Assembly (NCBI RefSeq): GCF_000014805.1 | Contig: NC_008570.1 | Location: 1,183,001-1,247,000, forward strand | Source of the DNA: Aeromonas hydrophila subsp. hydrophila ATCC 7966 | Lineage (GTDB): Bacteria; Pseudomonadota; Gammaproteobacteria; Enterobacterales; Aeromonadaceae | DNA: 64,000 nt | Direction of reading: 5' to 3' | In this document: positions 16,116 through 23,851 of the stretch, piece by piece | Position numbering within the stretch: position 1 is the stretch's first letter | How the letters are laid out: the number at the start of each line of letters is the position of its first letter | Notes under the pieces: generated by a model | What the model was told of the DNA's origin: nothing | Databases searched by the model: none | Seen by the model: the letters and a program-made list of their open reading frames with translations, nothing else | Made by a program: the position numbers and the translations under genes

Positions 16116-17371
16116 AGAAAAGGATCGCCATCATTGGCTCCGGTATTTCAGGTCTGACCGCCGGTTTTCTGCTCCACAAGCTGCACGACATCACCCTGTT
16201 CGAGGCGGCGCCGACCCTGGGTGGCCACACCGCCACCGTCGACGTTCACCAGGCGGGGCGCAGCTATGCCATCGACACCGGTTTCATCGTTTTCAACGAC
16301 CGCACCTACCCCAACTTCCTGAGGCTGCTCGAGCGGATCGGGGTGGCGCGACAGCCGGCCGAGATGAGCTTCTCGGTGAAAAGCCCGCAGGGGCTGGAGT
16401 ACAACGGCCACAACCTGGATACCCTGTTTGCCCAGCGCAGCAACCTGCTGAGTCCCCGTTTCTACGGCTTCGTTGCCGAGATCCTGCGCTTCAACCGGGA
16501 GGCACGGGCCTGGCTGGCCGATGGGCAGCATCAGGGGGTCGGCCCCGAGCTGACCCTGGGGGATTTTCTGCAGGTGGGGGAGTTCAGCAACTACTTCGCC
16601 CGCCACTACATCCTGCCGATGGGGGCGGCGATCTGGTCATCGACGCTGGCCGATATGCGCGCCTTTCCGCTGGGCTTCTTCCTGCGCTTTTTTGCCAACC
16701 ACGGGCTGCTGGATGTGGCCAATCGCCCCCAGTGGTACGTGATCCCGGGTGGCTCGCGGGAATATATCGGCCCGCTGACGGCCGGCTGGCAGGCTCACAT
16801 TCGCCTCGCCTGTCCGGTGCAGGGGATCCGGCGCCAGGCGGACGGGGTACTGATCCAGAGCAGCTACGGCGAGGAGCGGTTTGACGAGGTCATTCTCGCC
16901 TGTCACAGCGATCAGGCGCTGGCATTGCTGGCGGATCCGGGCGAGCGGGAGCAGGCCATTCTGGGCGCCATGCCCTATCAGGCCAACGACATCTGGCTGC
17001 ACACCGATGTGCGCTGCCTGCCGGTGCGCCGCAAGGCGTGGGCCAGCTGGAACTATCAGCTGGGCGAGGATGACGGGGCGCGGCCGCTGGTGAGCTACAA
17101 CATGAACATACTGCAGGGGGTTAGCTCGCCGCAGCCCTTCTGCGTCAGCCTCAATCCCCTGGGCAAGGTAGACGAGAGCAAGGTGCTGCGCCGCTTCGTC
17201 TACCACCATCCGGTGTTCAATCAGGCCTCCATCGCCGCCCAGCAGCGGCGGGCCGAGATCTGCGGCCAGCAGCACACCCACTTCTGCGGCGCCTACTGGT
17301 ACAACGGTTTTCACGAAGACGGGGTGCGCAGTGCGCTGGACGTGGCCAGACGGTTCGGGGCAGAGCTATGA
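16112..17371 (+). CDS. FAD-dependent oxidoreductase, amine-oxidase / phytoene-desaturase-like
   Basis: A 419-residue flavoprotein. The N-terminus IAIIGSGISGLTAGFLLHKL is a dinucleotide-binding motif with the following E (LFEAAPTLGGHTATVD). Further blocks: DTGFIVFNDRTYPNFLRLLERIG, WYVIPGGSREYIGPL, and a C-terminal FCGAYWYNGFHEDGVRSALD that closes the FAD site. Close relatives are always next to DUF1365 and CFA-like methyltransferase genes and are thought to act on fatty acyl chains; that is inference from context. Start and stop overlap the neighbouring genes by four bases each. Confidence 0.88.
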   Translation: MKKRIAIIGSGISGLTAGFLLHKLHDITLFEAAPTLGGHTATVDVHQAGRSYAIDTGFIVFNDRTYPNFLRLLERIGVARQPAEMSFSVKSPQGLEYNGHNLDTLFAQRSNLLSPRFYGFVAEILRFNREARAWLADGQHQGVGPELTLGDFLQVGEFSNYFARHYILPMGAAIWSSTLADMRAFPLGFFLRFFANHGLLDVANRPQWYVIPGGSREYIGPLTAGWQAHIRLACPVQGIRRQADGVLIQSSYGEERFDEVILACHSDQALALLADPGEREQAILGAMPYQANDIWLHTDVRCLPVRRKAWASWNYQLGEDDGARPLVSYNMNILQGVSSPQPFCVSLNPLGKVDESKVLRRFVYHHPVFNQASIAAQQRRAEICGQQHTHFCGAYWYNGFHEDGVRSALDVARRFGAEL

Positions 17372-18150
17372 AGGGTGCAGTTCTGGCAGGCCAGGAGGCG
17401 AGTACCGAGGCCATAACCGGCACCCTCAGCGCCATCTGGCAGGGGTCGGTGCGCCACCGCCGCTTCGCCCCGCGCGCCCATGCCTTCTCCTACAACCTCT
17501 TCATGCTGGGGCTGGATCTCGACGAGCTGCCACAACTCGATCGCGGGCGCTGGTTCGGGGTGGAGCGGGCAGGGCTGCTCTCGTTTCGTCGTGACGACTA
17601 CCTGCGCGGCAGCGAGGGGCCGCTCAAGCAGGCGGTGTGGCAGAAGGTGAGCGAACTGGGTGGCGATGCCGAACCCGAGGGGCGGGTGCTGCTGCTTGGC
17701 AACGTGCGCTGTCTGGGCTTCTACTTCAGCCCGGTCAACTTCTACTTCTGCTACCGGCAAGGAGAGGCGCGCTATCTGCTGGCGGAGGTGTCGAACACCC
17801 CCTGGAACGAGTGCCACTACTACCTGCTGGATCTGGCGGCGCTGGCGCCCCACGACAAGGATTTTCACGTATCCCCCTTCATGGGGTTGGCGATACGCTA
17901 CCACTGGCGCATTCGTCCACCCGCGCAGGAGACACTGATCCACATCGAGAGTCATCCCGTATCCGGGGAGGCCAAGTTGTTTGACGCCACCCTGGCGCTG
18001 CGCCGGGCGCCGCTGTCGCGCAAGGGGCTGGTGGCCCTGCTGGCCCGCTGGCCCTGGATGACCATGAAGGTGCTGCTCGGGATCTACTGGCAGGCACTGC
18101 GTCTTTTTATCAAACGAACTCCCATTTTTAGCCATCCGGAGAGCCGCTAA
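17368..18150 (+). CDS. DUF1365 protein
   Basis: A 260-residue DUF1365 member: WQGSVRHRRFAPRAHAFSYNLFMLGLDLDELP at the N-terminus (only the family's R-H-x-R-F and H-x-F-x-Y pattern is meant), then RCLGFYFSPVNFYFCY, NTPWNECHYYLL and the C-terminal ARWPWMTMKVLLGIYWQA. The family is found beside the FAD oxidoreductase and CFA-type methyltransferase across proteobacteria, but its chemistry is not established to my knowledge. ATG 17368 overlaps the previous stop; its own stop shares one base with the next ATG (TAATG). Confidence 0.88.
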   Translation: MKGAVLAGQEASTEAITGTLSAIWQGSVRHRRFAPRAHAFSYNLFMLGLDLDELPQLDRGRWFGVERAGLLSFRRDDYLRGSEGPLKQAVWQKVSELGGDAEPEGRVLLLGNVRCLGFYFSPVNFYFCYRQGEARYLLAEVSNTPWNECHYYLLDLAALAPHDKDFHVSPFMGLAIRYHWRIRPPAQETLIHIESHPVSGEAKLFDATLALRRAPLSRKGLVALLARWPWMTMKVLLGIYWQALRLFIKRTPIFSHPESR

Positions 18151-19406
18151 TGGAACTTGTGCAATCAACCCTCTCTGCCTCTTTCATCGACAAGGGGGCC
18201 AGGCAACTGCTGCTCAATCTGCTGGGGCGCCTCGAACATGGCCAGCTGCTGCTGCGGGATGGTGCTGAGCGCCACAGTTTTGGCGTGGCGGGCACCGATC
18301 TGCACGCTGAGCTGGTGGTGCAGGATCCGGCCTTCTACCGCCGCCTGCTGCTGGGGGGCAGCATCGCCGCCGGGGAGACCTGGGTGGAGGGGCTCTGGAC
18401 CAGCCCGGATCCGGTGGCACTGGTGCGCTTGCTAGCCCGCAACCTGGCGCTGATCGACTCCCTTGAGCGGCGTTTGGGCTGGCTCAGCTTCCCGTTCAAC
18501 AAGGTGCGTCATTGGCTCAATCGCAATACCCTGACCGGCTCGCGCTCCAACATCGCCGCCCACTACGATCTCGGCAATACCCTCTATCAGGGTTTTCTCG
18601 ACAGCCATATGCAGTACTCGAGTGCCATCTATCCCCATTCCGAAGCCAGCCTGGAAGAGGGGCAACAGGCCAAGCTGCGTACCATCTGCGAGCGGCTGGA
18701 ACTCGGCCCCGATGATCATCTGCTGGAGATCGGCACCGGTTGGGGCGGCCTCGCCGTCTATGCGGCCCGTCACTATGGCTGCCGGGTGACCACCACCACC
18801 ATCTCCCGGGCCCAGCACGATTACGCCAAGGAGTGGATTGCGCGGGAGGGGCTGGGGGATCGCATCACCTTGCTGCTGGAGGACTACCGCAAGCTGGAGG
18901 GGACGTATGACAAGCTGGTCTCCATCGAGATGATCGAAGCCGTGGGGCACGCCTTCCTGCCCGATTATTTCCGCCAGCTGTCGCGGCTGCTCAAACCCGG
19001 TGGTCGCCTGCTCATTCAGGCCATTACCATTGCCGATCAGCGCCATGCCCAGTATCTGCGCGGGGTTGATTTCATCCAGCGCTACATCTTCCCCGGCGGC
19101 TGCTTGCCGAGCGTCTCCCAGATGGCGGGGCTGCTGGCGCGCGAGACCGACATGCAGCTGGTACGGCTGCACGATCACGGTCACCACTATGCCCGCACGC
19201 TGACCCACTGGTGCGAGCGCTTCCTGGCGCTGGCGCCCGAGCTGCCAGCCCTCGGCTACAGCCAGGACTTCATTCGGTTATGGCACTTCTATTTCGCCTA
19301 CTGCGAGGGGGGCTTCTGGGAGCGCACCATCAGCCTGGTGCAGCTGGAGGCGGCCAAGCCGGGCCCACTCGGCTGGAGTGGGGATCTGCCCGTCGGCGGT
19401 CGCTGA
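18150..19406 (+). CDS. Cyclopropane-fatty-acyl-phospholipid synthase family methyltransferase
   Basis: A 418-residue SAM-dependent enzyme. The catalytic half begins near residue 130 (SRSNIAAHYDLGNTLYQGFLD), with SAM motif LEIGTGWGGLAVYAARHYG near 190, SIEMIEAVGHAFLPDYF, and DFIQRYIFPGGCLPS. These match CFA synthases, which methylate double bonds in membrane phospholipids. In Rhodobacter a homologue in the ChrR/sigma-E regulon takes part in furan fatty acid synthesis, so the product here need not be a cyclopropane. The usual housekeeping cfa elsewhere in the genome cannot be checked. It is coupled to DUF1365 by a one-base overlap. Confidence 0.9.
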   Translation: MELVQSTLSASFIDKGARQLLLNLLGRLEHGQLLLRDGAERHSFGVAGTDLHAELVVQDPAFYRRLLLGGSIAAGETWVEGLWTSPDPVALVRLLARNLALIDSLERRLGWLSFPFNKVRHWLNRNTLTGSRSNIAAHYDLGNTLYQGFLDSHMQYSSAIYPHSEASLEEGQQAKLRTICERLELGPDDHLLEIGTGWGGLAVYAARHYGCRVTTTTISRAQHDYAKEWIAREGLGDRITLLLEDYRKLEGTYDKLVSIEMIEAVGHAFLPDYFRQLSRLLKPGGRLLIQAITIADQRHAQYLRGVDFIQRYIFPGGCLPSVSQMAGLLARETDMQLVRLHDHGHHYARTLTHWCERFLALAPELPALGYSQDFIRLWHFYFAYCEGGFWERTISLVQLEAAKPGPLGWSGDLPVGGR

Positions 19407-19408
19407 TC

Positions 19409-19888
19409 ATGTGGCAGTGGGCCCATCTGCTGGGGTTCAACCTCTACTGGTTGCTGGCGGTGAAGTGGCAGCAGCCGGGCCCGCTGCTGGCACTGCTGCT
19501 GCTTCATTTTCTCTTCTCCCCCCACCGCTGGCACGACTGGCGGCTCATCCCGGTCGCCCTTGCCGGCAGCCTGCTCGATGCCTTGCTCTGGCAACTCGGG
19601 CTGTTTTATTTCAACACCGGTTTTCCACTCTGGCTGGTGCTGCTCTGGTGCGGTTTTGCCCTGACCCTCTGCCACGGCCTGCGCTGGCTGCGGCCCTTGC
19701 CACGCTGGCAGCAGGGGCTGTTCGGCATGGTTGGGGGGGCCTCCTCCTATGTGGCGGGAGCTGCCATGGGGGCAGTACACTTACCTTGGGGCATCGGGAT
19801 CAGTGCGGCACTGCTGGCGGTGATCTGGATGTGGTGGTTACCCGTACTCCTGTGGGTAACGGTCAAGCTGGAGGGTGAAGCGAGATGA
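19409..19888 (+). CDS. DUF2878 membrane protein
   Basis: A 159-residue integral membrane protein with about five hydrophobic helices (LLGFNLYWLLAVKW, LLALLLLHFLFS, LVLLWCGFALTLCHGL, GISAALLAVIWMWWLPVLLW). The order helix, HRWHDWRLIPVALAGSLLDALLW and a Trp-rich end matches DUF2878. No catalytic motif is evident. ATG 19409 follows the methyltransferase stop by two bases, and its stop overlaps the next gene by four. Confidence 0.85.
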   Translation: MWQWAHLLGFNLYWLLAVKWQQPGPLLALLLLHFLFSPHRWHDWRLIPVALAGSLLDALLWQLGLFYFNTGFPLWLVLLWCGFALTLCHGLRWLRPLPRWQQGLFGMVGGASSYVAGAAMGAVHLPWGIGISAALLAVIWMWWLPVLLWVTVKLEGEAR

Positions 19889-20103
19889 ACACCTTTTCGA
19901 CCGACACCTTGTTGTTTTCCAAATGGACCAAAGAGAGCCGGCACGAGCTGACCGAGCGTTTCTATCTGGTGGTGGCCTGTCAGCGCGACGCGCAGGGGCA
20001 GCTGCAGCAGGTGGTGATGCAGGACATCAACACGCTGCTGGAACAGGAGATGGACTGGCATGAACTCGAAGATCCTGCCCATTGGCACATGGGGTGGAAT
20101 TAG
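19885..20103 (+). CDS. Small Trp-rich protein (TIGR02450-like)
   Basis: A 72-residue protein with LLFSKWTKESR near the start, LVVACQRDAQGQL in the middle and EDPAHWHMGWN at the end. The LxSKWT and W-x-x-GW pattern fits the TIGR02450 group of Trp-rich proteins, of unknown function, which recur in this neighbourhood. AAGCGAG precedes the ATG. Its last 44 bases overlap the following gene in another frame. Confidence 0.72.
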   Translation: MNTFSTDTLLFSKWTKESRHELTERFYLVVACQRDAQGQLQQVVMQDINTLLEQEMDWHELEDPAHWHMGWN

Positions 20104-20611
20104 CCTGCTGCTGGCAGGCTTGAGCCTACCGCTGACCCCTTTCGCCCAGACCGGGCAAGCCCTGGTTACTCCCTGGCAGCAGCTGCAGCCGGTCGGGCGC
20201 GGCGAGATGAGCTGGCTCTGGTTCAAGCTCTATGACGCCACCCTTTACAGCGAGAACGGCCGCTATCGGCCGGGTCACTATCCTCAGGCGCTCAGCCTCA
20301 CCTACGCCAGAGCCATTGAACGGGACGATCTGTTGAGCGCCACCGCCGCCGAGTGGCAGCGACTGGGGCTTGGCAGCGAGCCGCAGCGTCAGGGCTGGCT
20401 TGGTCAGCTCGCCGCGCTCTGGCCCGATGTCCAGGTGGGTGACCGGCTTACCTTCTATGTGGACAGGGGCGGCGCGGGCCATTTCTGGTGGCGAGACAAG
20501 CCGCTCGGCACCCTCGCCGATCCGCAATTTTCGGCGGCCTTTCTTGCCATCTGGCTGGCACAAGGGAGCCGCGATCCGGCGCTTACCCGCCGCCTGCGAG
20601 GAGAGCGCTGA
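20060..20611 (+). CDS. Chalcone-isomerase-like exported protein
   Basis: A 183-residue protein with a signal peptide (hydrophobic ISLLLAGLSLPLTPFAQ, cleavage near residue 30). The mature part has VGRGEMSWLWFKLYDATLYS, the conserved opening of bacterial chalcone-isomerase-like domains, then LSLTYARAIERDDLLSATAAEW, DRLTFYVDRGGAGHFWW and an AFLAIWL end. Plant chalcone isomerases are related to fatty-acid-binding proteins, so a periplasmic lipid-binding role is a fair guess. The ATG lies inside the previous gene. Confidence 0.82.
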   Translation: MNSKILPIGTWGGISLLLAGLSLPLTPFAQTGQALVTPWQQLQPVGRGEMSWLWFKLYDATLYSENGRYRPGHYPQALSLTYARAIERDDLLSATAAEWQRLGLGSEPQRQGWLGQLAALWPDVQVGDRLTFYVDRGGAGHFWWRDKPLGTLADPQFSAAFLAIWLAQGSRDPALTRRLRGER

Positions 20612-21168
20612 TGCAAAAGGGATTCATGAAATACATCCACGCCTGTCGCTACCTGCTGTTGTTGCCGCTGCTGTTGCTGGCTGGTTGCGGCAGCAGTCTG
20701 GAGGAGTATCGCGGTCAGGGTCCCGAGTGGGATCTCGCTCGCTTCTTCAATGGCAAGCTGACGGCGCACGGTCTGGTGACCGATCGCAGCGGTGAGGTGA
20801 CCAGCCGTTTTCGGGTGGAGATGCGCGGGCACTGGCAGGGGGACAAGGGGGAGCTGTTCGAGCAGTTCTATTTTGACGACGGGCGCCAGCAGACCCGCAC
20901 CTGGTTTTTGAGCAAGGGAGCGGATGGTCACTGGCGCGGCACGGCGGCCGACGTGGTGGGGGAGGCGGTAGGCAAGACGGCAGGCTTTGCCCTCAACTGG
21001 CGCTATCAGCTCGATCTGGCGCTCCTTGACGGCAGCGTGGTGCGGGTGAGTTTCGATGACTGGATGTATCTGCTGGATGAAAATCGCCTGCTCAACCGGG
21101 CTGCCATCAGCAAGTTCGGCATCCAGCTGGGGGAGGTGCTCCTCTACATCGAGCGGCAGCCTGAATGA
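20611..21168 (+). CDS. DUF3833 lipoprotein
   Basis: A 185-residue lipoprotein: the signal ends LLLLPLLLLAGCGSS, lipobox LAGC. The mature part starts LEEYRGQGPEWDLARFFNGKL and includes LTAHGLVTDRSGEVTSRF, FYFDDGRQQTRTWF and SFDDWMYLLDENRLLNRAAISKFG, the DUF3833 signature. It is the last gene of the cluster. ATG 20611 shares one base with the preceding stop. Its location (outer or inner membrane) is not certain; no retention Asp follows the cysteine, so sorting to the outer membrane is likely. Confidence 0.86.
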   Translation: MQKGFMKYIHACRYLLLLPLLLLAGCGSSLEEYRGQGPEWDLARFFNGKLTAHGLVTDRSGEVTSRFRVEMRGHWQGDKGELFEQFYFDDGRQQTRTWFLSKGADGHWRGTAADVVGEAVGKTAGFALNWRYQLDLALLDGSVVRVSFDDWMYLLDENRLLNRAAISKFGIQLGEVLLYIERQPE

Positions 21169-21197
21169 GCCGCCTCGTCCGGCCGACAACAGGGATG

Positions 21198-21234
21198 ATA
21201 GCCGTACTCTATCAATCAGTTAGATCTTAACTAT
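21198..21234 (+). promoter_or_regulatory. OxyR-type binding site before dps
   Basis: ATAG-N7-CTAT, seven bases, TTAG-ATCTTAA-CTAT: four quarter-sites at the 37-bp spacing of the OxyR consensus, with only the third changed (TTAG for ATAG). It lies 58 bases before the dps start. Confidence 0.7.
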
Positions 21235-21292
21235 TACCTTTTGAGTCTGATGAGTTCTAAGATGACCCGGTCGTCAAATCTGGAGGTGAAAC

Positions 21293-21760
21293 ATGAAGAG
21301 TCCGATTGGTCTTGATACCGTTCAATCACAAGCGCTGGCCGCCGAGCTGAACAAGTTGCTGGCCAGCTACCAGATCCTTTACATGAACGTTCGCGGCTTC
21401 CACTGGAACATCCGCGGCAACCAGTTTTTCGAGCTGCACCTGAAGTTCGAAGAGATTTACAACGACCTGCTGCTGAAGGTCGACGCTCTGGCCGAGCGCA
21501 TCCTGACGCTGGATGGCGTGCCGCTGCACAGCTTCAGCGACTACCTGAAAGTTTCCGCCATTCCCGAGCAGAAGGGGCTGCACGACGGTCGTGCCTGCGT
21601 CGAATCCCTGCTGGAAAGTTTCCGCGAACTGCTGGTGGCCCAGCGCCGCATCCTGGGGCAGGCCGCCGATGCCGGTGATGAAGGGACTGCGTCCATTCTC
21701 TCCGACTATGTGCAGCAGCAGGAGAAACTGGTCTGGATGCTGCGAGCTTATTTAGCCTGA
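21293..21760 (+). CDS. dps: Dps-family DNA-protecting ferritin
   Basis: A 155-residue ferritin-like protein. The Dps ferroxidase signature is present: GFHWNIRGNQFFELHLKFEE near residues 34-53 and VDALAERILTLDG near 65, giving His, His, Asp and Glu ligands at the subunit interface. It should form a dodecamer that oxidises and stores iron with peroxide. The lysine-rich DNA-binding tail of E. coli Dps is missing. TGGAGGTG precedes ATG 21293. An OxyR-type site lies upstream and its stop codon falls in the first copy of a 40-bp tandem repeat. Confidence 0.93.
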   Translation: MKSPIGLDTVQSQALAAELNKLLASYQILYMNVRGFHWNIRGNQFFELHLKFEEIYNDLLLKVDALAERILTLDGVPLHSFSDYLKVSAIPEQKGLHDGRACVESLLESFRELLVAQRRILGQAADAGDEGTASILSDYVQQQEKLVWMLRAYLA

Positions 21761-21834
21761 TAGCCAGCCTAGCCGGACGCTGCGAAGTATGCTGGCCTGA
21801 TAGCCAATCATGCCGGACGCTGCGAAGCATGCCG
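21755..21834. repeat. 40-bp tandem repeat at the 3' end of dps
   Basis: Two head-to-tail copies of a 40-base unit (21755-21794, 21795-21834) that share GCCTGATAGCCA, GCCGGACGCTGCGAAG and a GC-rich end, followed by a short third start (GCTTGA). The first copy contains the dps stop codon. A few substitutions separate the copies. Confidence 0.8.
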
Positions 21835-21943
21835 GCTTGATGAAGTGAAGGGCTGGATCTGCCTGACCAGAGGCCAGCCCAGCCCGTTCCATTATCGTGT
21901 TCTGTTGCAAACCTGAGTTGTCTCTCCTTTTATCCACCCGCTT

Positions 21944-21968
21944 GCCGCCCTGTTTGGGCGGCTTTTTT
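21944..21968 (+). terminator. Rho-independent terminator after dps region
   Basis: GCCGCCC, TGTTT loop, GGGCGGC, six T residues. Placed 180 bases after dps and just before the FNR-type site of hcp. Confidence 0.9.
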
Positions 21969-21972
21969 GTTT

Positions 21973-21986
21973 TTGATCTGCATCAA
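21973..21986 (+). promoter_or_regulatory. FNR-type site before hcp
   Basis: TTGATCTGCATCAA is a perfect match to the FNR consensus TTGAT-N4-ATCAA. It lies 99 bases before the hcp start. E. coli hcp-hcr is FNR-activated, so anaerobic induction is expected. Confidence 0.8.
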
Positions 21987-22084
21987 TGAAAATTGAATTG
22001 GCAAATTGAATGCCTATTAAGTTTTGAGCCGTAGGAATAGAATCGCCACAAAACAAACAACTGAAATGTCCAATTAGGAGAGGC

Positions 22085-23737
22085 ATGATGTTTTGTGTGC
22101 AATGTGAACAGACAATTCGTACCCCGGCAGGCAACGGCTGCGCCTATGCACAAGGTATGTGCGGCAAGACGGCTGAAACCTCGGATCTGCAGGATGTGCT
22201 GATCTATACCCTGCAAGGGCTCAGCGCCTGGGCGCTGGCCGCCCGCGAGCACGGCATCGTCGACAGCGAGATCGACGCCTTCGTGCCCAAGGCCTTCTTT
22301 GCCACCCTCACCAACGTCAACTTTGACTCCGCCCGCATCGTGGCGTATGTCAACCAGGCGCTGACCTATCGTCAGCAACTGGCCGCCAAGCTGGCACCGC
22401 TGGCGGTGCAGGCCGACACACTGCCCGCTGCCGCCCGTTTCGAGCCGGGTGCCGATCTGCTGGCACAGCTGGCCCAGGCGCCGCAGACCGCAGTCAACCG
22501 TGGCAAGAACGAAGTCAACGAAGACATCATGGGGCTGCGCCTGCTCTGCCTCTACGGCCTCAAGGGCGCCGCTGCCTACATGGAACACGCCCGGGTGCTG
22601 GATCAGCAGGATGCCGGGGTAGCCGCCGAATTCCATCGCATCATGAGCTGGCTCGGTACGGATCCGAGCGATCTGGATCCGCTGTTCAAGTGCGCCATGG
22701 ACATTGGCCTGCTGAACTTCAAGATCATGGAGATGCTGGACCTCGGTGAAACCACCGCCTTCGGCCACCCTGAGCCGACCCAGGTTCGCGTCACTCCGGT
22801 TCCGGGCAAGTGCATCCTGGTCTCCGGTCACGACATGGTGGATCTCAAGCTCATCCTGGAGCAGACCAAGGGCACCGGCATCAATATCTACACCCATGGC
22901 GAGATGCTGCCGGCGCTGGCCTACCCCTTCTTCAAGCAGTATCCGCACCTGGTGGGCAACTACGGCTCCGCCTGGCAGAACCAGCAGAAGGAGTTTGCCA
23001 ACTTCCCGGGCGCCGTGGTGATGACCTCCAACTGCATCATCGACCCGAACGTGGGCAACTACTCGGATCGCATCTTCACCCGCTCCATCGTCGGCTGGCC
23101 GGGCGTGACCCACCTGGAAGGGGAAGATTTCTCCGCCGTGATCGCCAAGGCGCAAGCGTTGGAAGGCTTCAAGCACGTTGAGCTGGAGCACTTCATCACC
23201 ATCGGCTTTGCCCGCAACGCCCTGATGCAGGCTGCCCCGGCGGTGATCGACAAGGTCAAGGCCGGTGAAATCAGCCACTTCTTCCTGGTCGGTGGCTGTG
23301 ATGGCGACCGTGCCGAGCGCGCCTACTACACCGAGTTTGCCAAGGCGATCCCGCAGGACAGCCTGCTGCTGACCCTGGGTTGCGGCAAGTACAAGTTCAA
23401 CAAGCTCGACTTCGGCGACATCGGTGGTATTCCCCGTCTGCTGGACGTGGGTCAGTGCAACGATGCCTACTCCGCCATCCAGCTGGCGCTGGCGCTCTCC
23501 GAGGCGTTCGAGTGCGGTGTCAACGATCTGCCGCTGACCCTGGTGCTCTCCTGGTTCGAGCAAAAGGCCATCGTGATCCTGCTCACCCTGCTGGCGCTGG
23601 GCGTGAAAGACATCCGTACCGGCCCGACCGCCCCGGCCTTCCTCACCCCGGCTCTGCTCAAGGTGCTGGAGGAGCAATTTGGCCTGAAAGGAACCACCAC
23701 GGCCGAAGCCGATCTCGCCGAGATCCTGGCGGCCTGA
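22085..23737 (+). CDS. hcp: Hybrid cluster protein / hydroxylamine reductase
   Basis: A 550-residue hybrid-cluster protein. The N-terminal cysteines (FCVQCEQTI ... [12 protein letters not shown]) bind the first iron-sulphur cluster; the hybrid cluster ligands lie further on, in [41 protein letters not shown] and a late VLSWFEQKA. The enzyme reduces hydroxylamine and is thought to detoxify nitric oxide or make nitrosylated proteins under anaerobiosis. Two ATG codons in tandem (22085, 22088) follow TTAGGAGAGG. It is followed by a strong terminator and then hcr. Confidence 0.96.
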   Translation: MMFCVQCEQTIRTPAGNGCAYAQGMCGKTAETSDLQDVLIYTLQGLSAWALAAREHGIVDSEIDAFVPKAFFATLTNVNFDSARIVAYVNQALTYRQQLAAKLAPLAVQADTLPAAARFEPGADLLAQLAQAPQTAVNRGKNEVNEDIMGLRLLCLYGLKGAAAYMEHARVLDQQDAGVAAEFHRIMSWLGTDPSDLDPLFKCAMDIGLLNFKIMEMLDLGETTAFGHPEPTQVRVTPVPGKCILVSGHDMVDLKLILEQTKGTGINIYTHGEMLPALAYPFFKQYPHLVGNYGSAWQNQQKEFANFPGAVVMTSNCIIDPNVGNYSDRIFTRSIVGWPGVTHLEGEDFSAVIAKAQALEGFKHVELEHFITIGFARNALMQAAPAVIDKVKAGEISHFFLVGGCDGDRAERAYYTEFAKAIPQDSLLLTLGCGKYKFNKLDFGDIGGIPRLLDVGQCNDAYSAIQLALALSEAFECGVNDLPLTLVLSWFEQKAIVILLTLLALGVKDIRTGPTAPAFLTPALLKVLEEQFGLKGTTTAEADLAEILAA

Positions 23738-23782
23738 GCGGCGCCACATCCGCCTTACACGCTCAGCATGTTGTAAGCCTTT

Positions 23783-23809
23783 GGCGAGCCTGATGGCTCG
23801 CCTTTTTTT
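23783..23809 (+). terminator. Rho-independent terminator between hcp and hcr
   Basis: GGCGAGCC, TGAT loop, GGCTCGCC, seven T residues, 43 bases before the hcr start. It should cut hcr expression relative to hcp. Confidence 0.9.
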
Positions 23810-23851
23810 AACGACCCCTTTCCAACATTTTTCAGCAAGAGGAGCCTTGCG

